Source: Asparagopsis taxiformis (taxonomy: Eukaryota; Rhodophyta; Florideophyceae; Bonnemaisoniales; Bonnemaisoniaceae). From it: a DNA stretch of 64,000 nucleotides. Positions 42,548 to 51,330 of the stretch are shown here, piece by piece. Position 1 is the stretch's first letter. Every line of letters begins with the position of its first letter. The translations under genes were made by a program, and so were the position numbers. The DNA is taken from positions 1-64,000 of the forward strand of contig JALQPE010001831.1 of the NCBI GenBank assembly GCA_030407315.1, read 5' to 3'. A model generated the notes under the pieces. That model saw nothing but the letters and a program-made list of their open reading frames with translations, had not been told where the DNA came from and ran no database searches.

Positions 42548-43010
42548 CTTACAGCTGAAGCCGTTTACCAGGGTTCCTTACAGCAAAGTCATCGTTACGA
42601 TGACTTTGCTGTAAGAAAACAAATCATTACAGCAGCCACGATTTCTTTACCGGGTAAAAAAATTGTGGCCGCTGTAATGAAACGTTTTCTTACAGCAAAG
42701 TCATCGTAACGATGACTTTGCTGTAAGGAACCGTTTCCTTGCAGTGGCCAAAGAATTTTTTACCGGGTAAAAAATCAGCAAGAAATTTTACCGGGTAAAA
42801 AATTGTGGCCGCTGTAATGTTTTGCTTTCTTACAGCAAAGTCATCGTTACGATGACTTTGCTGTAAGAAAACGTTTCATTACAGCGGCCACAATTTTTTT
42901 ACCCGGTAAAGAAATCATGGCTGCTGTAATGATTTGTTTTCTTACAGCAAAGTCATCGTAACGATGACTTTGCTGTCAGCATCCCCGGTAAACGGCCCGC
43001 ACTGTAATGG
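42548..43010. repeat. Palindrome array 5 (four P1 copies)
   Basis: P1 copies at 42577-42615, 42689-42727, 42829-42867 and 42941-42979, with P2 palindromes between. It is bounded by TTACAGCTGAAGCCGTTTAC and GGTAAACGGCCCGCACTGTA. The 3' end of the methyltransferase-SET gene lies about 270 bp further on. Confidence 0.87.
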
Positions 43011-43283
43011 GGTGACTGCTTCTCCTACATCGCTCTGTTACTGGTGTTCTACATGCTGCGTTGCTACACAATTTCGCACTCACATCTTTCTAGTTTCTCT
43101 CCCTTTCGTATCCATAGGTATAGCAGTTGAAAAGTGGATAGTTTGCACTCCAGGCCGCAGATGCCTTCCTGCAGTCATGTCACGATTGTTGTAGTGTAGT
43201 CTATAATATCTAGCGCTCTTGGAAGATGATGCACAGTCTATTGTCTCTGTCAATGCGTGTTTACTCAAATCTATCAAAGTAGC

Positions 43284-46200
43284 TCAGTTAGCTGGCCAAT
43301 ATTTTCTACCATAGTCAGCAAATATCTCCTCATCAGCTTCAACGTCTCTGGTCAGAACGACCTTGACAGCATGGGGATTCTTGATATTCGAAGCAAAGTC
43401 CGGTTTGTCTATGGCATCGCCTTGTCGAAACTCGGCTGACTGTGTTCGACTCACCTCGGTCGCTTTCTCCGTTCCGTCAATGACCCGACAATCATTGAGG
43501 TAGCTGGTACAATTATAGACCGCTGGAACGAGCCAGACCTTCCGAACAGGTGCACCCCTCCCTATGTACGTGGTTTCCAATTCCATGTTGTAGTCCTGGA
43601 ACCTCTGTCCTGTGCACCCAAATCCTTCCGGGCCGTACATCACTGATCTCTGCGGTTCCGAGTCTCGAATCTTCGCATAGAAAATCGTCCCGTTGTACCA
43701 GCCAATGACCGTCCCCTTCTTCAGTTTCTTCGCCGCGAATACGCCAAACCCACCACCTCTTACCTCCGATTGCGAAACATAGACACCGTAGAATGCGGCA
43801 TCAGCAGCCAGAATCGCGTCCGGGTCTATGCTCCAAAACGAGTGCATGTCCTCGGCCGGCCACTGGTCCATAGGCACCCCGCTCAATCTGTGAAGCATAG
43901 AACCGTCCTTCTTCATTGACGCAACGAACACAAGCAGATGGTTCGGCAATGCTGTCACAGCAGGTAAACCTTCTGGTGCATCTGAGATGTGCTTCTGACG
44001 AAGCCTTGGAGCTTTTCCTGTGACCGGTACCGACTCGTCCCCAAGAATACTCTCCACCTCACGCTGCAAGATCCCCCCATATCGCCCGGCTTTCACCTCA
44101 CTGACGAAAGCATGCAGTATCCACTCCTGCGATGCATCGTGGCACCTTTTTTCCTTCTCACACCCAATGAACCGACGATACGTACCATCCCTCAACGTCA
44201 TACACGCTATGGCTGTGCTGTATGTTCCCGAGAAGAAATCCATCACGATATCGTTCTGCTTCGAAAATCGTTCCAGAAGCTCACGAAGAGTGGTCAACGC
44301 CTTCTGCTCATGGCGCAGTCGGTTGTTCTGCCCATCGTATTGAGCTTCACCAGCCGACAACCTCGGAACGTTGTCAATCGCGTTGGTGAACCCAGGGTGC
44401 CTCGATATGTCCGGATTGTGCAACCTGTAATCCACCATATCGTATGCAGCCATACCCTTCCCCCGCTTATACGCATGGATAACGAAATCGTGCATATTAT
44501 GCAGTGTGCACGTTTTCGTCGATGGATTGGACGTAAAGCTGTGTGGTCGGCGAGATAGCACGACTGGAACACTGTCCACAATCATCTTGCCAGGCTCGGC
44601 ATTTCTGATTGCATCCATCCATGCCACGAGTTGGCGCACGCTGGAATAGATTAGAGCATGACCGCCAGGCCGAAGAACTCGAACTATTTCACACGCAACA
44701 CTCGCCAACTCTTCCGGCTCCAGAATATCGTACTCCGAGTTTTCTCTGCCGCCTTCCCGCCTCGTGTTGAATGGAGGATCAGTGAGCACAAGCTGAACAC
44801 TGTCCTCCAACACGCCATCTTCCAGGAAACTAATTTTGTCCTCCACCTCTTTGGCTACATCAGTGGCGTCACAATTCACAGTGTGAATGTAACGCCCCAT
44901 CACAGCTTCCAGCTTGGTGACATATTCCGGCTTGGATTCCTTTCCGACGTCAACGAGCGGTGCTTCTGTAGGCGATACAGTGTCAACCTCCATAGCGTCA
45001 TCCTCGGCCGCACCTTCTCTTGTTGCTGTTTCGCTAGCAACCGCCGCATTATCGTCCTCTCCACCACCGCGCTCCAGCCTAGCCTTCTTCCTCTGTGGCT
45101 CCAGACTATCCTCTTCTATATCCTCGCTGCCATTGTTTGGCACTGCTGCGGATATTTCCATCTGCGCAGGTGCACCTTCAAGGATGCCAGGCTCGGGCGT
45201 ATCCTCAAGACTGTGCAACTCATCCATGGTCAGAGGAAGCTTTCGTTGCTCTCGGGTTCGCAATAACCAAGCCTTCAGCCTCCTCTGACCATCCAGGGCA
45301 TGAGACGTGTTCAACTTGGCTCGCATGAACGAGTTCAATCCGAACTTGTCAGGAGTGTCGAAAAGCAAGGCTCGAAGTCTCTGCATCAGCTGACCACGCT
45401 CGGCGAACACATTCACCTCAGTGACACATTGGCGTATCGACAGCAGGAAGGCGCTTGTCAATGATCGCAGCCTTGCATCCACAGCCACTGGAAGGTCGGC
45501 ACAGAACCCGTTTTCACTGTCTACAGTTTTCGGGACAATGGTCAGGTTTTTCCGATGCTCCTCGACCGCGCAGCCATCAGACCGATTCGGGAGTGACCTG
45601 AAGCAAAGGCTCGCAGGATCGAATACCATGAACGGCCAGCACATCGATTCAACATCCTCATACCCCAACACTCTTGCCCCGGTATCCCACGCAGCTAACA
45701 CACGGTCGACAACAAATCCAAGCTGGTTGGCTTGCGCACTGGATGTTGCAATTCCAACCATTCCACCACCACCAATGGCCCCGGATGTGGCTCTGGCCCG
45801 CCTAGATGGCGCACTGCCCATCTCCTTACTGCGAATAGCCAAGATACACTGGCACATCATAACCATCAGCCTCCTGAACCGCTTCTGGCTAGCCTGCAAA
45901 GAATCTTGCATGTCGGATGTAGCGCCGTCTAGAAAGTACCTGCTCGAAAGCAGTTCGCGGTTCAGTGGAGAGGACAATTCTCCGCGGGGTGTCTTGCCAA
46001 ACATTTCGACGGCACGAGAACTAGTCACCCCCACCTGTTTCGGAAACTCAACCATCCTCGGAGAATCACCCATCTCTGCATTGAGTCCCCATGCATGACA
46101 AAACATTTGCCACAGACGCAAATCAATCGCACTCGAATCTTCTGCTCGGTGATACGGCCGAAGCACAGCCAGGATAGACATGCATGAGCTGTACTGCGGT

Positions 46201-46751
46201 TTACCACTCAGGCTTGAAGCAATTTGGCCGCTTGGATCGCAGGACTTGATCCAGCCCAACACATCGGCCATCCTCACAGACGAAATATGAGCGTACTTGT
46301 CCTTTCCTTTTTGGACCCAGTACTCGTCTCTGAGATCAACGGCGATCATCAGATACTCAACAAACATCATGCGCCTTTGCAGGCCTGCAATGTCGTTGGA
46401 TGTCGTCGCTCTCACACGGTCCAGCACAACAGCAGTACTGCTGTTGGTGTCCGCCACGATAGACTCTTCTCGCATAGGAATCGTAACGCCAGGAGGAAAG
46501 ACGCCCTTCTCCATTCCACGTACAATTGCCATGCAGCGGTGCGCTCCATCCAATATCTCCAGAACGCCTTCTCGAAACCTGCCAGTCACGGGATGAGCTG
46601 TGTCATAACCGCTGTTGCGAATGCTCTCCATGAGCGCTTCCACATGACTTGCATCAACATCGCGAATCGATACGAATTTGCTGACTTGATTGGGGTCGAT
46701 GAACACCCATCCGTCGTGCTTTTCACCGTGATTGTGGAACGTTCCTTCCAT
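43284..46751 (-). CDS. ParB-like / DNA methyltransferase / SET fusion protein
   Basis: 1155 aa. The start is the ATG at 46751 (MEGTFHNHG); the frame opens three codons earlier without an ATG. An N-terminal ParB/sulfiredoxin-like domain includes ILDGAHRCMAIV (D68, H71, R72). Residues about 150-560 are unassigned. A disordered acidic linker follows. The methyltransferase is beta-class: LVLTDPPFNTR (D658-F661), RPGGHALIYSS, and VMDFFSGTYSTA (D838-G842). A SET domain ends the protein: GGGFGVFAAKKL (near 1000), GWYNGTIFY, SYLNDCR (near 1081) and FADYG at the end. It resembles the gene at 7093-10296 in both catalytic halves but has kept a ParB domain there absent. Likely nuclear; predicted to methylate DNA (N6-adenine favoured by DPPF) and a histone or other protein. 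It is divergently oriented to the 453-aa gene. Confidence 0.88.
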   Translation of the reverse strand: MEGTFHNHGEKHDGWVFIDPNQVSKFVSIRDVDASHVEALMESIRNSGYDTAHPVTGRFREGVLEILDGAHRCMAIVRGMEKGVFPPGVTIPMREESIVADTNSSTAVVLDRVRATTSNDIAGLQRRMMFVEYLMIAVDLRDEYWVQKGKDKYAHISSVRMADVLGWIKSCDPSGQIASSLSGKPQYSSCMSILAVLRPYHRAEDSSAIDLRLWQMFCHAWGLNAEMGDSPRMVEFPKQVGVTSSRAVEMFGKTPRGELSSPLNRELLSSRYFLDGATSDMQDSLQASQKRFRRLMVMMCQCILAIRSKEMGSAPSRRARATSGAIGGGGMVGIATSSAQANQLGFVVDRVLAAWDTGARVLGYEDVESMCWPFMVFDPASLCFRSLPNRSDGCAVEEHRKNLTIVPKTVDSENGFCADLPVAVDARLRSLTSAFLLSIRQCVTEVNVFAERGQLMQRLRALLFDTPDKFGLNSFMRAKLNTSHALDGQRRLKAWLLRTREQRKLPLTMDELHSLEDTPEPGILEGAPAQMEISAAVPNNGSEDIEEDSLEPQRKKARLERGGGEDDNAAVASETATREGAAEDDAMEVDTVSPTEAPLVDVGKESKPEYVTKLEAVMGRYIHTVNCDATDVAKEVEDKISFLEDGVLEDSVQLVLTDPPFNTRREGGRENSEYDILEPEELASVACEIVRVLRPGGHALIYSSVRQLVAWMDAIRNAEPGKMIVDSVPVVLSRRPHSFTSNPSTKTCTLHNMHDFVIHAYKRGKGMAAYDMVDYRLHNPDISRHPGFTNAIDNVPRLSAGEAQYDGQNNRLRHEQKALTTLRELLERFSKQNDIVMDFFSGTYSTAIACMTLRDGTYRRFIGCEKEKRCHDASQEWILHAFVSEVKAGRYGGILQREVESILGDESVPVTGKAPRLRQKHISDAPEGLPAVTALPNHLLVFVASMKKDGSMLHRLSGVPMDQWPAEDMHSFWSIDPDAILAADAAFYGVYVSQSEVRGGGFGVFAAKKLKKGTVIGWYNGTIFYAKIRDSEPQRSVMYGPEGFGCTGQRFQDYNMELETTYIGRGAPVRKVWLVPAVYNCTSYLNDCRVIDGTEKATEVSRTQSAEFRQGDAIDKPDFASNIKNPHAVKVVLTRDVEADEEIFADYGRKYWPAN

Positions 46752-47264
46752 GGCGAACAAAGGTAGAGTTTTTAAGAAAGGGATAGTTGGTTGCTGCTTG
46801 ACCAGGGTGGCGCAAAGCAGAAGTTGGTTGTTTAAAACAAAGTGTCAGCGAGTGGTAGCACTTCGGTGGCTGTTTCCTTTCCACCCCTGTCCGAACCTTT
46901 ACAAGATAACTACATCGACTGTTAGCTCAATAATCAATGTAATACTAAAGTAATACTCAAAATATTTTTCCATGCAATTTATTGGGCCCCGTAACATCTC
47001 TAAGCGTATCTTTGTAGTCCAATCGTATGCATCCGACATTCACTTCTAGAACGATTATTCACATCAAATTTTATGCTGCAATCAGTTCATGGCAGACATC
47101 ATCCACACTGACGTGTCAATTTTGTCAATTGTCCATTCTATTTCTACACCACCTAAACATCTCTTCTGGACCTTTCCAATCCTCCTAGTATATACTACTC
47201 TTTAGCAGAAGGTAACGGTTAGGCTTTCACTAATACAACAATTCTATCCCATAGCTATCCCAAC
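46752..47264. promoter_or_regulatory. Divergent promoter region
   Basis: 513 bp between the starts of the methyltransferase-SET gene (-) and the 453-aa gene (+). A TATA-like AGTATATACTAC lies at about 47187-47198, some 70 bp before the plus-strand ATG. No further motif is supported. Confidence 0.45.
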
Positions 47265-48626
47265 ATGCTTCCTCTCGCTCCAAACGACGTTATAGAAGTT
47301 CAATGGGAACTTCGGCCGTTTGGGAGGAAACGAAAAATTGTGTGGTGGTCTGCAATCGTCAAGGAAATTACTCAGGTCAAGACCGAAACAGACCCATTCC
47401 TCCATGCATTGCTCGAATACAAAGCTGAATATGGTTTCGACTCTACCCTTTCTCAAGTCAAGATTTCAGATCGTAACGAGCTCGTCGACAAGGATTCCGG
47501 AAGGGTTCTCCCGTGGCGAAGTGGTGAGCTTCGCAGTATGGACTCACCTGCATCCCCAGCAGAGAGAGACCCGGACTACGGCATTGACCACACTCGCCAC
47601 CGCCACCGCGGCATCCTTCAAGATTGCACTGCGGATCAAATGAAGAAGACCATAGCAGAAATGCTGGCAAGATTGGAAAAGCTGGAGTCAGCTGCCAAAC
47701 ATCCTCTTCCCCCTCCATTCGATTCCAACAGCTCCATGACCTCCTCTGCTCTGACTGTATGTAGCATTCTGTTTCAGAAGCTTGGTGTGTACACGGACAA
47801 GCCCCTCTCCCTCCGGATGACAAAATCCGAGCACTCCAGGGGAATGCGACAAACATCGCAAGAAGAAATCAGAGTACAGGCTGACTGCTCCCTTGCTCAA
47901 TTCCGCACTATTGCCATTCAATGCAAGGCGAAAGAGAATCGTGATGTTCTCTTCCTGCCGTCCTTTGAGGACATCACCTTTCCCTCTGGAAATGAGTCGG
48001 ATCTTTCCATCATTTTCCCCACCTTTCAGGCACTATGTGACTCCATAGGTACCTCGCAACACGGGTTCCAGAAAATATTGGTGAAGAGCAGGGCGGAACG
48101 CGATGGAGGCAGCTCATCGATTGTCCGAATTTTAGGAAATCTAGTCGACGTTGACTGCTCTCATGATGCTCCTTCTTCCGCATTTCTCGTCGGCTCATCT
48201 GCTTACGTCCTGTCCAGCCCAGACCAACGTATGACAGTTCTTTGCAGAGACTCCTACGAGTTTGACCATGTCAACAATACATTTTTACATCCCCTATGTC
48301 TTAGCCAACTATCACAGTCTAGCATCGTGGACTCTTTCCACCTACGTGATAAGGCTACTGTTACTTATGGAGCAACGTTTTCGTTACTGTGGAGACGTAT
48401 TCAGCGCCGAGCTTGTTACAGCACTTTCCAGCCTCTATCAACCGCAGAGACGTTTGGTACACTACATCTACGCTTACCTTGCTGTATTTTCAGTGGTACT
48501 ACTATATGCCAGGAGCTTGAAGACATTGGCTATGAGGCTATCTCTCGTCTTGGCTTCAATGCGGATTCAGACACTACCCACCCACCCTCTCCTCCACCTG
48601 CCACCTGCAGTCCGGAGCAAAAATGA
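47265..48626 (+). CDS. 453-aa protein with possible Tudor/SH3-like N-terminus
   Basis: It starts at an ATG. Residues 8-75 (VIEVQWELRPFGRKRKIVWW, then AIVKEI, LLEYKAEYGF and VKISDRNELVD) have the strand pattern and Trp pair of a Tudor/agenet-like barrel. This is my inference from pattern only. A short coiled coil (MKKTIAEMLARLEKLE) follows near 125-140. The remaining 300 residues are unrecognised; they include DSFHLRDKATVTYGATFSLL. I do not know its function. A chromatin-reading role would fit its neighbours, the methyltransferase-SET gene upstream (divergent) and the coiled-coil gene downstream (convergent, 275 bp away). It has no homolog in region I that I can see. Confidence 0.6.
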   Translation: MLPLAPNDVIEVQWELRPFGRKRKIVWWSAIVKEITQVKTETDPFLHALLEYKAEYGFDSTLSQVKISDRNELVDKDSGRVLPWRSGELRSMDSPASPAERDPDYGIDHTRHRHRGILQDCTADQMKKTIAEMLARLEKLESAAKHPLPPPFDSNSSMTSSALTVCSILFQKLGVYTDKPLSLRMTKSEHSRGMRQTSQEEIRVQADCSLAQFRTIAIQCKAKENRDVLFLPSFEDITFPSGNESDLSIIFPTFQALCDSIGTSQHGFQKILVKSRAERDGGSSSIVRILGNLVDVDCSHDAPSSAFLVGSSAYVLSSPDQRMTVLCRDSYEFDHVNNTFLHPLCLSQLSQSSIVDSFHLRDKATVTYGATFSLLWRRIQRRACYSTFQPLSTAETFGTLHLRLPCCIFSGTTICQELEDIGYEAISRLGFNADSDTTHPPSPPPATCSPEQK

Positions 48627-48901
48627 TAAAGCACACCTATCCGTAGTTATCCTGTTCCTGGGTATTCCATTCTAGAGCTCCTGTGGCCATCAATTTCTAG
48701 TAAAGACGGATACCCTCGCCCCTTCCTACTTCGACTATTCCACTACCTGTCTCTGCGCTGTTCCTTCGACTTGACACTATCGTCTGACTGGTTTCCTGAT
48801 GTCTCGCACCTATCTACTTCCATCTATTACAAAATTCACCTCAACAGAAATTTTATTTCTTCATTCTTCGTCTACTACACCGAAACTGGTTTCATCCGAT
48901 A

Positions 48902-50428
48902 CTACTCCCCTTCATTCTCGATTTCATCATCGACGAATACCTTCACATATTCTGCATCTCCTCCGTCCTCTTCCATAGACCTGAAGCTCTCCTCCAGCAC
49001 TGATTCCCCCCCATCGTCTACGTTCAGTTCTTCATATCTATCACGCGATATAGTCAAAACCTCCTCATTCATGAACCGACTACTCACCCGCTCCCCGGGA
49101 AGAAGCAGTTTCACTGCTTCATTGATTTCCCGGATTTGCGCTCCTTCCACCTCTGTTCCACTTTGAAATTTCAAAATCGTTCGGAACCCGTATGCAAGTA
49201 TGTAGATGAATTGCAAGGAGTATTCTGAACGTCGCAGGAACATGTTCTTATCAGAACATTGCGTGTAGGCGACTGCAAAGTTCAGTGCAACCTCTACTAA
49301 ATTGATCCTCCTAGTCAAAAACCTCTTGTCCGGTTCTCCAATTATTTGAACTTCGTACTCGACTTTGAATAGCATTTCTTTTCGCACTGCAATGAAGTCG
49401 CGAAGAATCTTCATATTCTTGTCATCCATTGCTGCACGCTCCGCTGCATTCATTTTCCTCTGCGCCGAGTACAGACTTGGAACTGACTCAATGTCCAGCC
49501 CACCGTCGTGCAAATGATGCTCCATTCGGACTGAACCTTGAAACCCACTGTATAGAACGAATCCAAGATCTCGGATGAACCGGTTTCGCACATGATCTCT
49601 GGACTTGTTCATAAACCCGGTCACTGCTGTGAGTGCCGATTTCGTCACAGTGATGCCTACCTCCTTTCTGTGCAACGGCCCATTGTCTCCAACCTTTCTT
49701 CGCTTCTGCTTTCGAGCGGCCCCATCACTTCCCTCGGACGTCCCATGCATTCCATCCATGCGAGCAGAGTCCGTTCCGCGAATTGTCTCCTCAATGGTCC
49801 CGGTAGTCACATACCCCCGCGCCCTCCACCGTTCGATACCTTCCGACGTTCCATTGGAGCTGGAACGGTCTCCTCCCTCTCTGAAAGAATTGTTTTGACA
49901 CGTATTCTTGATTAAAGAGGTCACAACTTGGCAGCGCAATTCAATGTGGTTCCGGCCGGCAAGCGTCCTATTGAACACATCCTTTCGCTCATTGCTCTGC
50001 CTGGCGAACATCAGCGTATTGATTAGCTGGCATCCGTTGAAATGCCTATCCCTCTTATCCACCATTGCCTTCGTGTACGTTGGAACAACAGCACACAGCA
50101 CAGCACACACCATTTCGAACGTGAACGATTTCTCCGCATCCTGCGCAATGCGGAGACGTTCCCTGTCCTTCTCGGAGGCGATCTTCTTCGGATGTCCTTG
50201 TCCCTGGCTCAGAAGCCCATCGACGATGCTCTTGACCTCCTGCATATCGGTGTTTAGCATGGAGACAGTCTTGGCGACATTTCCGAGAGTCTCGCGTAAT
50301 TGAATGGTGCTCTTCTCGACGGCATCCATTTTATCACTCAGGGCTTTCAACTCTGCAGTGATGTTCGAAAAGCCCTCACGCGTTATTTCGGAAAATGCGG
50401 CGATGCTTACGGAGGTTTCGGGATTCAT
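48902..50428 (-). CDS. Coiled-coil accessory protein of element A
   Basis: 508 aa from the ATG at 50428 (MNPETSVSIAAFSEI). The frame opens 18 codons earlier at a GTG, which I reject as a start. Residues 1-75 are heptad-rich coiled coil (ELKALSDKMDAVEKS, MLNTDMQEVKSIVDGLL). A conserved helical region follows (FEMVCAVLCAVVPTYTKAM), then VGITVTKSALTAV with RNRFIRDLGF, then VEVALNFAVAYTQC, and an acidic tail. These segments occur in the same order as in the region I protein at 10956-13240, so it is the same family. It lies next to the right end of element A, facing inward. I infer a transposition helper, possibly binding subterminal repeats as En/Spm TnpA does. Unproven. Confidence 0.72.
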   Translation of the reverse strand: MNPETSVSIAAFSEITREGFSNITAELKALSDKMDAVEKSTIQLRETLGNVAKTVSMLNTDMQEVKSIVDGLLSQGQGHPKKIASEKDRERLRIAQDAEKSFTFEMVCAVLCAVVPTYTKAMVDKRDRHFNGCQLINTLMFARQSNERKDVFNRTLAGRNHIELRCQVVTSLIKNTCQNNSFREGGDRSSSNGTSEGIERWRARGYVTTGTIEETIRGTDSARMDGMHGTSEGSDGAARKQKRRKVGDNGPLHRKEVGITVTKSALTAVTGFMNKSRDHVRNRFIRDLGFVLYSGFQGSVRMEHHLHDGGLDIESVPSLYSAQRKMNAAERAAMDDKNMKILRDFIAVRKEMLFKVEYEVQIIGEPDKRFLTRRINLVEVALNFAVAYTQCSDKNMFLRRSEYSLQFIYILAYGFRTILKFQSGTEVEGAQIREINEAVKLLLPGERVSSRFMNEEVLTISRDRYEELNVDDGGESVLEESFRSMEEDGGDAEYVKVFVDDEIENEGE

Positions 50429-50940
50429 CTTGACCTTGCAATTGGAGTTTGCTAAAAGGAGAATTGCTTTGAAGGATGTCACGCTTAGTACAGCAGTGTT
50501 GTAGCAAATATCATTTCAGTGGATGCATCCATCCTGGTCTACTCTACATAATAATAATGCTTCCCAGTGCTCCGTAACGGTTATTTTTCATAATTTAGTG
50601 GTGGATGGTGCGTATTCTTTCCTTTGCCACCACCCACGTCCTGTGCATACCACACCTCGCTACCAGACTGACGTCTCCTACTAGACACTTTCAATGCAAA
50701 GATAGATAGGTATAATTTGAAATGCTAAACTCAACATATTATAGCTACTATGTACATTCTCTCCTTACGGTGAGACAAACCAGATATGTTCTGTTCTCCC
50801 AATCTTCCTTTCTCCAACGTCCTATTCAGCATCTAGCTTCCCCGCACCCAACTATCTGTAAAGCACCATCACAATTAATATAGTCGTATACCACACACCA
50901 TTCCAATATTTACCTTCACACCAACACTATGCTCCATATT
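50429..50940. other. Spacer before right subterminal repeats
   Basis: Includes the likely promoter of the coiled-coil gene. No other feature recognised. Confidence 0.4.
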
Positions 50941-51316
50941 TCCTCTAAGTCCACTCCACCAGACAGTGTTGTCAAACAATGCACGGTACTACCCGCAGAC
51001 AATACAATTTGCTATCTACACTACTGTCTACAGATTTCCCCAGACAGTGCAGTAATACAGTACAATGTATTGTCTCAGACAGTAAAATGTACTGTCTGCA
51101 CATACTGTCTGGCGGCAACACTTCCGGACAGTAAAATTTACTGTTCTGGACAGTAAATTTTACTGTTTTTGGTACTGTCCAGATTTCGTGCCAGTTTACT
51201 GCTGCAGCAGTATTCTGAAATTTCCAGACAGTAAATTTTACTGTCTCCGCGCACTGTCTTGGCCAGACAGTAATTTTTACTGTCTCAGACAGTAAATTTA
51301 CTGTCTGTTTTCATTC
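50941..51316. repeat. Right subterminal repeats of element A
   Basis: About a dozen GACAGT or ACTGTC hexamers, several as palindromes such as CAGACAGTAAATTTACTGTC. Unlike the left end there is no 35-bp tandem array; only the hexamer core is common to both ends. Confidence 0.82.
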
Positions 51317-51330
51317 TCAACACCGTAGTG
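51317..51330 (-). repeat. Right terminal inverted repeat of element A
   Basis: TCAACACCGTAGTG, the exact complement of 24891-24904. The next base, 51331, begins a sequence matching the dioxygenase gene of element B. Confidence 0.85.

Larger units (their letters stand above)
24891..51330 (+). mobile_element. Element A: 26.4-kb CACTA-type transposon with cargo
   Basis: The left end is CACTACGGTGTTGAAAAGG. The right end, read inward on the minus strand, is CACTACGGTGTTGAGAATG. The shared terminal inverted repeat is thus about 14 bp and begins CACTA, the hallmark of the CACTA (En/Spm) superfamily. Both ends have subterminal repeats built from GACAGT/ACTGTC. Inside are a transposase, two ParB-dioxygenases, a ParB-methyltransferase-SET protein, a 453-aa protein and a coiled-coil protein, all with open frames, so the element may be autonomous. 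No matching 2-3 bp target duplication is seen (GCT on the left, TGG on the right), which fits the rearrangement proposed with element B. The size and cargo are far beyond a typical CACTA element. Confidence 0.75.
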
